Positions 1 to 12,345 are shown, numbered from the stretch's first letter. The stretch: 64,000 bases of DNA from Pseudeuparius sepicola (GCA_963920635.1 OY987298.1:127543735-127607734), one strand, 5' to 3'. Numbers and translations are program-made. Notes: generated from the sequence alone by a model not told the origin.

Positions 1-478
1 GGTAATGCATGGCGGGGACGAGATCATGTATAGGGTGGTGTCAAATATTGTCAGCTTATTGCGTTGCGCCGAGTCGCACAAGCCGGTACCGCTTCTACCG
101 CAGGTACACGCCGGCCACGAACCGTGGTTCTGTTGTGGTGCAGAACAGTGGCGTATTCAGGGGGGGGGGCAAAGGAAGCAATTGCCCCCCCCCCCCAGAG
201 CTGTCGAGAAAAACGAGATATGTAACATCAAAATTAATGATACCAAAAATGATATACTCCTGGCCTAATCTGAAAATGCAGTGAACATCAAACATCTACA
301 ATTTGTTATTTATTTCATCTTGTCTTCTCGAAATTAAAACCTGTGCAGTAGATTTGAGAACGTGCCGCCGGCGCCGTATATTATGCACACACTCCGTCGG
401 TCGCAGCGCGTAACGCGTAACCGTAAATTAGGCAAAACAAGCTACTAAACATATTTTACATAATTACAGTGTGCACCG
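1..478. other. No gene seen; hAT-like end motif at 146
   Basis: I see no convincing coding region. From 146 the sequence reads CAGTGGCGTATTCAGG, then a G run, a short linker and a C run up to about 198. A CAG start with a G-run/C-run palindrome is common at the ends of insect hAT elements. A possible partner end (reverse complement CAGCTGACGTTCTGG) lies at 2775-2789, but the eight bases flanking the two ends do not match, so no element is called. Confidence 0.3.
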
Positions 479-2005
479 CAGTGGCGGCTCGTCCGGGGAG
501 GCAGAGGAGGCAGTGCCTCCTCTGTAAGAGTAATAAATATAAAAGAAATAAAAAATAAGTTATTTAATTCACTATATAAATACAAATAGGTGGGTATTTT
601 GTGGCTTGTGCATTTATTTCTACAATAATCTCAATAAATTTATACCCCTCAAGAATTTATAATGACACTGGCGGTAATACTTCGAATAAAGGTGGTTCCA
701 CCATGGCGCAGGCTCCAAGGGGGCATGTCGCCGACGGAGAAACGTTTTTAGGTTACTTAGTAACTGTATTCGGCACGTGGGGGTATTGCCGTCCTTGTCT
801 GATGCATGCCGAGATACAGAAATGTCAAATCGTTTCACCCTTTCACATTAGACGAAGCCGGGGGCAAACACGCCCATGTCGCCCATTCACAGAAACGGAC
901 ACGGACGGACTCTAGCTAGGCAGGGTTCTTTCGGGTTGTGATTGTTCTATGTTTTATCGGATTTTTACTTGACTTTGTGCTTTGACTTTGGATATTTTAA
1001 AAGATATTATGGAGGTGGAAGAGAACGTGAGAAACGGTAAGGATGTCGTAGAATTTCTGATAAAAAAACAGATTCAACAGGCTGTCTTTGATGATAAATT
1101 GTTTATTAAGGGTTTAGGTGTACCCCTCATCCAGATTTAAGCAAAACACTAGTCAATCAAGGCAAACCTCCCCGTGGTTTTGTGAATTCTTGGTGCAGTA
1201 AATGCAATTGGTTAACTGGTACCTAGCTAGCGTAACTTTAAAAAAGTCGTTTTGTTGGCACTGTCTTTCAAATCGAGGAGAAGAAGTTTGGTCAAAAATG
1301 GGATATGACAGTCTCAAAAATTTGTACCGAGCGATAGAGAGGCACACAAAGAGTCAAAAGCACTTTATCAGTGCTTGTAAATTATTGCATCTCTTGGGTA
1401 AACAAAACATACTGAATGTCATTGTTTCTGCACGCCAAATAGAAATTCGAAAATTTAACGAGTCAGTACGAAAAAATAGAGACATATTAACACGCTTAAT
1501 TGATATACGTATCTCATATTTCTCTGCAACTAGGAATTATTTTTTCGAGGACATAACGAAAGTAGTCTTTAAATCGGGGCAAAATTTCGTACACTATATT
1601 TTATTACCTTTGAATATGATCGATGAGAAACTTAATTATGCTTTTAAATGCATTATGCATTAGGCATGTCCGAGGGTATGTCACATCGATCTACATTTTT
1701 TAGTAGTAAAATAAGTCCACGGAATCTCTACCACCTTCTTGTTGGTTTTGCCGAGCAAAAAAATATCTTGTAATATATAAAAACCACCATTTATTTTTTT
1801 TTGTGTGCTTTGGTATAACCTTCGGTATTCGATATAAGTTTCGATATACCTTTCTTGGATAGATAATATTCATATTCAAATTTTGTGTAGGTATATAAAA
1901 ATCCCGAGAAAAATACAACGATATTTTTTTGACCAAGTAGAGGTCCTTTTCCCAATTTATTAAAAAATCTGCCTCCCCAGATCAAATTGGCACGAGCCGC
2001 CACTG
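479..2005 (+). mobile_element. hAT-type DNA transposon, internally deleted
   Basis: The ends are a perfect 14-bp terminal inverted repeat, CAGTGGCGGCTCGT at 479-492 and its reverse complement at 1992-2005. The flanking octamers are GTGCACCG (471-478) and TTGCTCCG (2006-2013), matching at 6 of 8 positions, as expected for a worn 8-bp hAT target duplication. Both subterminal regions carry a GGGGAGGCA block. Inside is only the N-terminal part of a hAT transposase; the catalytic RNase H region is missing. The copy is therefore deleted and could move only with help from another element. Confidence 0.8.
1009..1663 (+). pseudogene. hAT transposase fragment (TTF-type zinc finger end)
   Basis: Reading from the ATG at 1009, one frame gives an acidic N-terminus. 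After a frame slip near 1118 a second frame reads PHPDLS...GKPPRGF...NWLTG, the usual start of the TTF-type zinc finger of ZMYM-like hAT transposases. A stop follows at about 1227. A third stretch (1202-1663) continues with FCWHCL, HTKSQKHF and KNRDILTRLIDI, matching the rest of the finger and the linker before the catalytic domain. The protein then ends, and none of the RNase H-like domain or C-terminal dimerisation motif remains. The family would bind hAT ends and transpose them; this copy has two frame breaks and no catalytic domain, so it is inactive. Confidence 0.7.
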
Positions 2006-5000
2006 TTGCTCCGCCACGCCAGAAAGAACATTTTCAAAACGGAAAATTTTAAAAATTTATGTTAGAAACAATATTAGCGAAAACCGACTGAATGGGTTAA
2101 CACTTCTTTATGTGTGCCCTGAAATACCCATATCTCCAGAGGAGATATTTTCGATTTTTTTAAGTAACTTTTTGAGCCGACAAAATTTTATTGCAAAAAA
2201 AACAACAAGTTAATTAAACTATCAAAAAACAAATGTGCTTGTTTATTTAAATTTTATTTTAAATTTAATTGCAAACGAGTGTCGATATGCACCTGCATCG
2301 ATGAAGAAATTTGAAAATTTCTCGATAACGATCACCTTTGGCGTTATTCACCAAGTATACCTTTTTTGCTTAGAAAACGTGTGGGAAGAGCATACATTCC
2401 CAAAATGTCGTGAAAGTTTATTGTCCAAAAAGTTAGGGCAAATTAAATTAAATAATGATAGCGTACGCAGCGCCCTCTACGGATTGCACCAAAAATAATA
2501 CCAAATTATGGCTCCTCTTCCCAAAAAAACCCCGGATACCAAATTTTTCAAGTTACTTAAAAAAATCGAAAATAAAATTTCAATTTCAAGACCTTGCATC
2601 TCAAAAACCAAACATCTGCGAACCCATGTTGTTCAGATGAACTTTTCGTCATATTTTCCCTTTTTCTTTTTAATTTTTCAAGTTGGTGTTTTGTTATAAA
2701 AAAGTTTTTGTTCTGTTTTCATTCATTAAAATTATCGACAGAGTTTTGTTATATTATATAACTGATTGCCCCCCCCAGAACGTCAGCTGTGACGCCCTTT
2801 CCTTTAACTATATACAGTTTGAGTCTTTTCGGTGAGGTAGCAATGAAATAAAGCTGTGGCATTTAAAATGGGACACTTAATGTTTGCGGTATAAATAATT
2901 CCTAACCCGCCATTACCTTTTGTCTATGCGTCTTCGGCATTTAATATTTAATTTTGTATACTGTAGATTAGCCCTTTCCCAAAGTAGTTTCAGGTTAATG
3001 TTTAATTGCGATAGAACTACAACTACTTGCTACAACTTTGCTTTGAATCTCGATTTTTGTTGCATAATTGCACTTCTATTAAAAATAAAAGAGAAGGTTA
3101 CATAGCGAAGGTATCGGTATACTTATTTAGACCAAATTTCAGCTTGATCTTTTCACTAGTTTTAAAAGTTTTAAAAGTTTCCATAGAACTTCGGATGACC
3201 CTATACTGCCCTCATACGAAAAAGCTCGGCATGTTGATAAAACGGCAAAATGAGAAAACAGTGTTGGCTCTTATGCCGTAGTTATATAATGAAATAATTT
3301 TGTTTCAATTACTAGTTTGCTTTGTTGTAAAACATAATGGAGTAAGTTATTTTTTCCAAATGTGGTGTTTTCCCAATTAAAATTCCACATTCCACCGCTA
3401 ATTACCTTATAAATTTGGCTTCACTTGCTAAGTATAATATATTTACTGTTACTATAGGTAGCGCAATTGTGGTTTTTGCATGTTACTTTATTTTGCTATA
3501 ACCTTAGAATTATTTTATATGAATTTAGAATTCCTCAGTTTATAATATAGACCAATGTCCATATGAAGTTTTATTCTGATCAAATACAACGTTGTGCAAA
3601 TTTTAAAAATGATTTAAAAAGGAGCCCTAGGTGGTATACAAAAATTTCGACTTAAAAACTGTGCGAGATACTCAATGTTAAAAAATGTATATAATTAAAA
3701 AATAGAAGTTGTTCTGGGACTGATTTATCATTGTATTGTACTACTTTAAAAATTTTCATTTTACTTTACTTAACCTATTATAATATTCTTTTTTCCAAAC
3801 ACCAATAATTCCCCCAACCCTATCGCAAATTATGTACTGGATAATTATATCTACAACTTTTTCAAATTATAGGAAAATATAGTGTTCATAATAATGAATG
3901 TCTACTAGTGTACCACTTCCTTGCTGTATAAAAAATATAATTCATAAAGAAAAACGCCATGGGTTTATCTTGCATACTTTTAGCGCGTTCTTCTTTCAAA
4001 CTTAAAGATATCATCCATGTGGATGTGGATCCCTCTATTAGCAAATTAACACCTTTCTTGTTCAATTCTTTCCTTCAACAAGGTTATTGTCTCCATGTGG
4101 ATCCGTCTCTATTAGCTCTTGTAAATCCGTCAATATCTACCGCATCCCATCATCAGCTTTACAAGAACTTTCTTTAAATTCAAACACTCTTTAACACATT
4201 AAACATCATTAATCCAACAATTCTTCATTATGAGTCAAGTCGCCCCCATAGGGGAAATAGGAAATCAATTATGAGCGAACCTGGTCATGGCCATCTTCAG
4301 TTTATGAATTTACAGGCCGTATAACACCGTAAGATCAACTTTTTAATTTTTGAACATATACTGCGTTTTCCTTTATAAGGGCAATATATACATGGTGTTA
4401 GTAAAGTAAGTGACAAGAAATTAAAAAATAACGAAAATGTTGACTAACTTTTCTTTAAAAAATAAATCGAAAACAAACTTGGCAGTCACATTTTTTAACA
4501 TTTAAGAAATCGAGTAGTCTAAGTTGTCCTAGCTGGTTGCAATTTTGCTATTTAACAGTAGAAAAATTACTTTATAAATTCGATCACAAAAGACGAGTTT
4601 GCCTTAAAACACCGATAGAGAGGAAGCAAAGTCGAAAGGGGACTTGTGTAGATAATTTTATGGTCTATTCAAAAGTCTTAACCCACGAACTAAGCCACTG
4701 AAAGCCACAGAAGACTAGTAGGTATACTACCATAATTTGGTATTCCAATCCTTAGGCCTAGCGTCTAAGTAAGTTTGGTTTCGATTTATTTATTCACAGA
4801 AAAGTATTCAAAATTTTCGATATTTTTCTCAAAATTTCAACATCCTGTATATCTCAAAAAGAAAGCCTGTAAGGAATAATATTCATATGAACTTTTTTTC
4901 TTAAAACCCAGGAATCTTCCCTTGAAATTTTGTCACATACTTTACTTACTTCATTTGGGCTAGATTCCTATTGACTCTGGGACTCCCTGTAGATTTGCAT

Positions 5001-5756
5001 CTAATATAGAATAATAGTGATCAAACAAGAACATTGGCCCTAAGTATCGGTTACTAAATTGACATAACCAACATATTTCTGTATATGAAAAATTAAATAA
5101 ATAAAATTTCATTATAATTCCTGGAAACCTAATTCGAGGATCTGGAGTTCTCCGGTCCACTGGGTTGACAAAAATCAGACCGGCCATTTATTTATCCTGC
5201 CGACCGATCCAGGTGGAAATCGACGAGAAGTTTCTGTTATATTTCATGTTTTCTTTCCTATCAGCTGCGTATTCGACATGCGTGTTATATCCCTAGAAAT
5301 TTGTGCCTTTTTAAAAGCAGGGATTCCGTTTTGCGGAGGATATCGATCATGTGCAGTATACTATACTATATAAAGTTTATTTCGTAAAAACGAAAAGGTT
5401 TGTTTTAAGTTGATGATAGGACACAAAAACAAATACGAGTATTCGTAGATTTATAAATTCATAGATTGATTTTCATATTTCTACCAAAATGTGAAAAATG
5501 TCTCGCATGGTTTGTCCCATATACGGCATTCGAATATCAGTGAGTACCTACCTACTATTTCGGGTTTACGACTCCTGTATGGGATTTATACGGGGTGTAA
5601 CTTTGATTAGAACTGAAATTTTTATTTGCGGTGGTTTCGACCCCCAAAAGCACGCCTATGAAGTTTATTTTTGAAAAAAAAATCGAAACAAACATGCTCT
5701 TAGAAGGTCCCATTATTGCTACGACGCTCCGCCAGGCCGGCGAGATAGCTGATCTT
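2006..5756. other. AT-rich non-coding stretch, no gene seen
   Basis: Only short chance reading frames with no recognisable family. Runs of A and T are frequent. Isolated remnants such as CATCCTGTATATC near 4848 and TATACGGGGTGTAAC near 5588 resemble worn Tc1/mariner-type ends, but no partner ends were found. Nothing here supports an RNA gene or an exon. Confidence 0.5.
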
Positions 5757-5866
5757 GGGTTTTTCGCCACCAAACTGGTTAAAAGACAACTTTTTCAAGT
5801 TGCCTGGAAAATTAATATATTCTTAACAGTAAATGAACTAAACTCTGAACGTGTAACTCAAAAAAG
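5757..5866 (+). repeat. Single-arm copy of the 11.4-kb fold-back repeat
   Basis: About 110 bp starting GGGTTTTTCGCCACC and ending near GTGTAACTCAAAAA match 11411-11518 almost base for base. The second arm present at 11538-11641 is absent here. This shows the sequence is dispersed rather than local, probably a small non-autonomous element or part of one. Confidence 0.7.
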
Positions 5867-6035
5867 AACTTCAACAAATTTGTTTTTCGAGCTTTCGGGG
5901 AATAAATCTTCCTCCTTTCTCAAAGATCATTTCACGACAAAGTGAAATCACAGATTAATAAATTTCAGGTTAAAATGTCATGACAACGGAAACAACAGCC
6001 CAGCCACCTGTCCGATATTGTACCCTGTGTTCTGT

Positions 6036-6347
6036 CTAATTATCTATACTAACTTCTCTTTCAATAAGTGGTAATAATATTTTACTGAATTCCACTGAAT
6101 ATTCTGCTAATTCTTTAATTTTTCGTCTATTTCCTACTTCTTCTTTGAGAACTGGTTTGGACCTATTCCACAAAATCCTATGATTGTTATTAAAAAAGTG
6201 TTCACATATTTTCGAGTTCGAAATTTGATTTTGCCTGATATAATTTTTATGTTCTTTTAAACGAGCGTTAAATGGCCTACAAGTCTCCCCAACATAGAAC
6301 TTTCCACATTCGCAAGGAATTTTATAAGAGCAATTTTTTGAACTTTG
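6036..6347 (-). pseudogene. Penelope GIY-YIG endonuclease domain
   Basis: About 105 codons carry KIPCECGKFYVGET, then R-x-N-x-R-L-K-E-H-K, and a C-terminal stretch ending REVSIDN. The cysteine pair before the YVG core, the arginine in RPFNARLKEH and the downstream glutamate are typical of Penelope GIY-YIG nucleases, which nick target DNA to prime reverse transcription. The domain itself is uninterrupted and has a normal stop at 6036, but it is cut off from its RT by the inserted pogo element. Confidence 0.8.
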
Positions 6348-6348
6348 T

Positions 6349-8737
6349 AGGGGAGGCCAAGGCAAAAATGTCATACTATCTTTAAATTGCTCAACAATTT
6401 GGCCATAATTATTGCACTTTTTACTTGAGACTTCTATATTTTGAAAGTGATAGTCATTGGCCTATACCTACCCAGAATACGTATTAAACACTTTGTAATG
6501 ACTGGATTACGAATTACATTTTTTTTAAGTGGAAATGTGTCATTTTGCCCGACTGTGGGAGGCAAAATGACATACCTTTTTCATATGCATAAAACGAAAA
6601 AGAAAAGATTTTCGCATTAGTTTTTTTTATTAAAAAAATAACAAAAAAAAATATTAATCTACGCACGCATCACAAATAAATCGTTATATCTTCCTCGACA
6701 CACCAGCACACTCTGCTGCACATCCTTTGCAAGTCTGACATTTTATCCACATTTCTCTTGACTTGGACCAACTAAACAAGTCATTGCAATAAATGCATGC
6801 ACAATCCCTATCGTCCTCAACATCTCCAAACAATTCTGATTCATCATCTGACTCAACAAAAACACGTTTTGTCATGCGAGCTCTTTCACTTTTCCTTAAT
6901 TTTTTTTTCTTTTCAAATTCATTTTCTTTTAAGTCGTTTAGATATAAAAGCACTTACAGTAAGAATGCTTTGTAATTATTTTTACCTCTGCTACGTGATT
7001 TTGAGCTAGTAGTCGGTACTGGCGATAATTCATTGAAAATTGCATAAATGCTTTCATTTCGCCCTTCTAGATCGTTGCTAACTGAACTTGTAGACGGTAC
7101 ATTTTGCAGCGATTGACCATCGCAAGCCTTGGAACTAATGTTACCTAAAGTTTCGGCATGCTTATTTAAAGAAATCGGAGTGTTGCCTACTAAAGTATCA
7201 CCAGCGGCTTTATTATTTGCATATGATTTTTGAGTATCCCCCGACAAACCGTCACTGCCAACTGTATTGGCTGGCATATCCGTAACTGAACCAGGTAGAA
7301 AGAGGTAATCTGGAAATATGTTGGGATTTAGCGGAGAAATACCTGTAGCTTTAAATCCACTAGTAGGTTTTCCAACGGTCGCAGCTATAGGCTTATCCGA
7401 ATAATGTTGCAATCTGGTATATAGAAACCGTTTGGCCTGGATGAGCTTTAAGCCACATAAAGCGGTTGAAACCGGTGTGTGCAGTGTGCTGGTAGACAAA
7501 ACAATATGACATGATTTTTTTTGCAAATTCCAACGACTCGAGGTGCTTGTGGCTCGCGTGCGCCTCATGAATGAGTAAAGCTTTATTGTTATTGGTGGGT
7601 CTAACGTATTGTACAAAATGCTTAAAGAATAATTCGCCTGTCCATCATACAATTTTTCATTATACTTTTTCCTAGCAAATATTAAACCTGGTGAGACAAA
7701 GTTTCCTGCACTGCTGACGCATACAACTGCCGTGGTATGAATTCGCCGTTCTGCGCTAGTTATAGCCCCTACTTGCTTCTTGCCTTTTTTAGCAATATTT
7801 TTTTGGGTTTTTTGTACTGTAGTGAGCCCTGTTTCGTCCATATTATAAATCATTGTTGGCTGAATGTTCTCTTTTACAATTGTTTCTTCCAACACCTTGA
7901 AATATTTTTGCACTTTGTGGTTTATTAAAAGCTTGTGCTCTGGGAGCCGACGTAGCATCCGGAATTCTTAATGAATTGATGGATGTCTAGATAAAAAACT
8001 GCGAAGCCATTCTTTGCTCGCCATCTTTTTTCTTTATTAAATTGATGCTGATGTCCACTATGTTCAGCATTTTTTTTCCATTTCTTCACTTAGTGATTTC
8101 TTAAAGTGACCCAAGCACTTTGCTGTGCCCCGAGCATGCATTTTTTTATTTAATGCACGTCTACGCAATGTCGCTTGAGGGACATTGAACATAACTGAAG
8201 CCTTTTTCCATCCCATTCTCTTTTGTTCGACAGCTTCTATTGCTGCAAGTCTTGTGTCGTTCTTTTGCAATTAGATACCATCTAAAACAAAAAAATGTTT
8301 AGGTAAGTGTGTCATTTAAACCGCAAGGCAAAACGACATACTTCATAATATCAGCTATGTCATTTTGCCCTGCTTGTAACTTTGTTGGTTTCTTAAAATT
8401 TTGAGGTTAGAATGTAAATCGTCATATCAAAATTGCACTGAACGCTATACTGAGCTAGATAATGAGAACGGGCAATTATGAAAACACACGAATTATTATG
8501 TGAAATTAAAATAAATTGAGATACAACTACAACTTACCCTTATGTTTTTTTTGTAGGAATCACAAAAAATATGATACGAAAACTCAGAATGTCGTCTCAA
8601 CTGATTTTAATAGAACAGACTCTTGTATTCAGGTAATGCGACAACCAGTAATACTCGCAAACATCTCAGGAAGCCGAAGCTAGCGATACATAATGTGTCA
8701 TTTTGTCTGCTATGTAATTTTGCCTTGCCCTCCCCTG
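6349..8737 (-). mobile_element. pogo-superfamily DNA transposon, decayed
   Basis: The ends match as inverted repeats: AGGGGAGGCCAAGGCAAAA at 6349 and, as the reverse complement of the right end, AGGGGAGGGCAAGGCAAAA to 8736, with a CAG start if 8737 is included. A motif TGTCATTTTGCC or its complement recurs close to both ends (about 6537, 6565, 8311, 8327, 8356, 8697). The left flank reads TA but the right does not, so the TA duplication typical of this group is not preserved. It encodes a broken pogo-type transposase on the minus strand and interrupts the Penelope reading frame. Confidence 0.75.
6684..8270 (-). pseudogene. pogo-type transposase, broken (HTH_psq, DDE, C-terminal zinc finger)
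   Basis: Reading down the minus strand, 8270-8064 encodes a Psq-type helix-turn-helix (KMGWKKAS-like and VPQATLRRRA). 7958-6954 encodes the start of the DDE domain (YNMDETGLTTVQ, then KKGKKQVGAITSAE) and its end (SGFKATGISPLNPN). 6953-6684 encodes a cysteine-rich tail (CIYCNDLFSW, WIKCQTCKG) of the PHD-like kind seen at the end of many insect pogo transposases. The middle of the DDE domain is damaged: the segment with the second aspartate is deleted, and the HEAHASHKH, THRFQPLY-like remnant lies in another frame (about 7570-7380). Part of the CENP-B-like DNA-binding region between 8064 and 7958 is also missing. Inactive. Confidence 0.75.
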
Positions 8738-9622
8738 GTTTAGTTTTAAGTAGCATCGATCTTAATATATTTTTGGTTTTAAATACTGTTCTGACATTAA
8801 AGCGATTGCCTATGAGTTTTAGATTATCTGATATTCCAGGATTATAAGGAACAATTAAATTTACTGGTCGGTCCACCAGATTTATTTCTCTAATTCTATT
8901 AGCATTGCTATTTTGTTGGCAATCCTGAAAAATTTGCTCAACAAATTCAATAGAATAACTACTATTCTTCTCAAGAACATGTTTTATATTTACTTATGTT
9001 TAATTTCTTCCTCAAATTTTGTGTTATTAGAACAAATATTTTTAGCCCTGTCATACAAACTTTTAATTACTCCTTTTTTTAACACTACCTAATATGATGA
9101 TTGGAGTTAAAATGGAGATATCTATCAGTATGTGTTGGTTTTCTATAGACACTAGTTTCTATACTATCTGATTTCAGTATAGAAACATCCAAGAAAGGTA
9201 ATTGATTATTATTTTCAATTTCTAAGGGAAACTTAATGAAAGGTTCTTGTGAGTTTATAAAATTTAATAAGGAATTTAAATCATCATACTCCATATTCCC
9301 ATATAACAAATATGTCATCTACATATCTCCACCAAACATTAGGTTGGTGAACATATCTAGTCAACTCATTTTGTTCAAAATCTTCCATAAATAAATTGCT
9401 TATGAATTTTGATATAGGAGACCCCATAGCAATTCCAAATTCCTGCTGGTAAAATTCATTTCCTAGTAGAAAATAAGTGGTTTCAACATAGAGTATTGTT
9501 AGTTCTAATATTGAATCTATATTCAAATTTGTCCTTTCTACTAAAGTCTGATCATTTTCTAACTTTCTGCGTAAAATATTCAATGATTTGTCAACAGGGA
9601 CATTAGTAAAAAGACTAACCAC
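8738..9622 (-). pseudogene. Penelope reverse transcriptase core and connector
   Basis: 9622-9284 carries SLFTNVPVDKSL, GIAMGSPIS and the catalytic WWRYVDDIF. After a frame slip near 9290, 9318-9085 continues with LPFLDVSI and SVYRKPTHTDRYLHF, which is diagnostic of Penelope RTs. Stops separate this from 8876-8738, where IGNRFNVRTVFKTKN leads to KTKP, the usual connector before GIY-YIG. The aspartate pair of the active site is intact, but frame breaks rule out a working enzyme. Confidence 0.8.
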
Positions 9623-10335
9623 ATCAAAGCTTTTTTCTAAAAATGATTACTGTTTTTGATAAATGAATTAGAGTTTCCTACTAACGGATTAAAAATTTAA
9701 AGTAAATATTTTGCTAATGAATGACATGGTGAATTTATTGAACTTACAATGGGGCCAAGAAGAATGTTATAGGTTTGTGTATTTTTGGTAAACCATATAA
9801 GTGTGGAGGTTTTGAATGATGCGGAGTTAAGAGTGTCCTTTGCCTCTGTGTGATTTGTTCGCGGTATTTATACAGTCCTTTTGTAAGTTTCTTCATTTAA
9901 TAAATATTTTAATTAATAAATATTTTAATTATCCTATCTTACTTAAGTGATCTAATTGCTGCTTTTTCATCCTTTGAAATATTTGACTTTGGTTTAAAAT
10001 ATTTTTCCAATATTATTTTTTGATCTTACTCTAAATTTTTGGCCTAATTCCTCAGGTAATGCTTGAGCTTTTTCCTCTACCGATGCTACTATGTCAAGCT
10101 TAGAAATCTTGTTTTCAGCAACACAAAAATTTTACCTTTTTGCCAAAACTAATTTTTCTGAAATTGTAAGTTCTCTATTAGATAAATTAGTTAATGTTCT
10201 GTTGACGAAATCATTGTCTATTTGATTCAATTCCTCACTACGCTTTTCCTCAAGTAGGTAGTCTTCGGAATTTGTTAATCTGCCTAAATTTGACTCTTTG
10301 ACGAGAAATATACAATTATGTTTTAAAATTTCCTA
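9623..10335 (-). pseudogene. Penelope N-terminal region, heavily decayed
   Basis: Short minus-strand pieces can be read through many stops, for example NLSNRELTISEKLVLAKR near 10190-10140 and VEEKAQALPEELGQKF near 10070. The first is typical of the N-terminal part of Penelope proteins just ahead of the RT. No continuous frame remains. Confidence 0.5.
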
Positions 10336-11363
10336 AAATAAGTATCACTTACCTATTAAGTCTACTAGGACGTGAACAGTAAAATATTTAGCACTTTTAC
10401 TTTTGGTTTCAACAATATTGTCTGCGATATTCACGAAGGTGTAATGTAAACACTCTTCAGTTACAGGTGGTTGCAGATGATTTTGGCCTTCTATGATTAT
10501 GGCGGCCGATATAAAACTCAAATACGGACAGTTGCAGTTTGCATTTATGTTTATGTAAATGTTAATATTAAAGACAACTGATTGGAATTGTAAACAAGAA
10601 ATCAAACTTAAAACATATTGTATTCTCTACGACTTTCGCGCCGCAAATGTTTGAAACAGCAAAATTTACAGAATTAAAAATTTATAAGATAATCCTCCGC
10701 TGCGATACTACACTAGTTTTTAATGAATCTGCTGTATTTTTTAATTCTCTTCAATTTTGCCCTCTTGGGTTTTTTTTTGATAAAATGTACCGTTTTAGAC
10801 TTTTTTTTTTCTAAAAAGTGCAAATTTTCAAGATGGCGGACGATTTTTTCTTATGACGCAACAACCGTACGAATGGGGACTTTTAGTATGTTAATAAGGG
10901 TTACTAATGCTAACTATTTTCAACAGTCGCAGCTTTATAAAAAAAATTGCAATTTCAACATGGTGAATTTCATAACTGCACTGGCGTTCTCTATCAAAAT
11001 GCCTATTATAGCTTATGCGGATACAATTTGATATGTAATTAAAATCCTAAAAAGATACACTTTCCCTAATATTTTCCTGTATTTTATTTATATCCCCGCA
11101 TAATTTGTTTACGTTACTTCTTCTTGATTCTTTCTCTTATCAGCATTATACTACATCGGAACAAAATTTTGCTACATTTCCTACTAGTAAAACTTTTACT
11201 GTAAAAGGTTCTTTTATACGAAATCCTTTTCGTATAATATCAGCTTATCTGCATTTACATAAATATGTCAATCAATTTTTTGCCTTAGATAATTTGAAGA
11301 ACTTCTTCTCTAATAATGTGAAATCATTGAAAACATTAAGCCCATACCATTGTTCTAAATATT
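10336..11363. other. AT-rich stretch, no gene seen
   Basis: Short open frames at 10345-10605, 10723-11031 and the first half of 11105-11503 have no recognisable motifs and a composition expected of AT-rich non-coding DNA. The tail of the last one is the fold-back repeat described next. Confidence 0.45.
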
Positions 11364-11641
11364 TTCTAAAATTTATTTGTGACTCAAACAGATCCATTGA
11401 ATTTTTAATAGGGTTTTTCGCCACCAAACTGGTTAAAAGACAACTTTTTCAAGTTGCCTGGAAAATTAATAAATTCTTAACAGTAAATGAATTAAACTTT
11501 TAACGTGTAACTCAAAAAATAACTTATATAATTATATAATTTTCCAGACAACTTGAAAAAGTTGTCTTTTAGCCAGTTTCGTGGCGAAAAACCCAATTAA
11601 AAATTCAATGGATCTGTTTGCGCCACAAATAAATTTTAGAA
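11364..11641. repeat. Fold-back inverted repeat, arms about 105 bp
   Basis: The left arm (11364-11470) and right arm (11538-11641) are reverse complements with few differences, separated by a roughly 67-bp AT-rich loop. Recognisable anchors are TTCTAAAATTTATTTGTG at 11364 matching CACAAATAAATTTTAGAA at 11624, and GACAACTTTTTCAAGTTG matching its complement. The core from GGGTTTTTCGCC also occurs alone at 5757. This is a hairpin-forming small mobile element or a remnant of one; no transposase and no clear target duplication were found. Confidence 0.75.
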
Positions 11642-12345
11642 TGTATTCTTATTCACTTAAAATCCTACTGTAAAATACCTAAACTCCAGAGTTTAAAACT
11701 TGAGAGTTCTTTCTTAAAAACTCGATAATAACGCAAGTAGCGCCATGCAAATATATCTAGAAGTTTTCTCGTTGCCGCAGTCGTCTTAATTAAATAAAAT
11801 GAGAATATTACTTATAAGTTAGTTCCAGACTCCCTCCTGAAGTTTGAGCAGTTCGTATATTATTTAATTATATTATTACCCTCAATTACGATCTTAGGCC
11901 ACATTCAATATTTGCGGTTATACTTACATTTAGGTAATTAATTTATTTAACTGTTACATTACATTTTTGCTTCCCTCTTCAAATTTATGAAATTTGATCA
12001 GTTTATATCGGTTTGTATTCAAAAGTATACATAGTAATATCTTTATACCTTTCGCAATTTTCGCGGTTCAGTTTATTCGGAAACTGAGAAATTTATGAAA
12101 TGGAAACACGAGACAAGCAGAGTTGACTGCCTATATAAGGAGAAAAATGAGGTAAATCCCCCGAATAAATTCATTCTTGGTGTTTTTCTTCATATTTATT
12201 CTTCTCCATTTGGTGGCAGTCGCGCAAAAAATAACTTTATAATAACAAGAAAATTGCCATACATTTTAAAATCATTGACTCGTTGTGTTGCACATATTAT
12301 CTACTCCCTAGAATCTAAAATGCTCCTTATTTTTGCGTCGATATG
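11642..12345. other. No gene seen
   Basis: AT-rich sequence without recognisable coding, repeat or RNA features. A 93-codon open frame at 12095-12376 shows no motif I can place. Confidence 0.4.

Larger units (their letters stand above)
6030..10335 (-). mobile_element. Penelope-like retroelement, decayed and split by a pogo element
   Basis: On the minus strand the order is N-terminal region (10335-9623), reverse transcriptase (9622-9085), connector (about 8876-8738) and GIY-YIG endonuclease (6347-6036). RT followed by GIY-YIG is the defining layout of endonuclease-bearing Penelope-like elements. The connector ends with the KTKP motif at 8738, and the GIY-YIG part resumes with SSKNCSYKIPC at 6348, so the 2.39-kb pogo element in between inserted into the open reading frame. 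Many stops and frame slips, worst toward the N-terminus, make this an old dead copy. Outer ends were not resolved. Confidence 0.8.

Noticed and set aside
146..2789. An outer hAT element enclosing the one at 479-2005
   Set aside because: The right-end candidate is a weak match and the flanking octamers GTGCAGAA and TGACGCCC do not agree.
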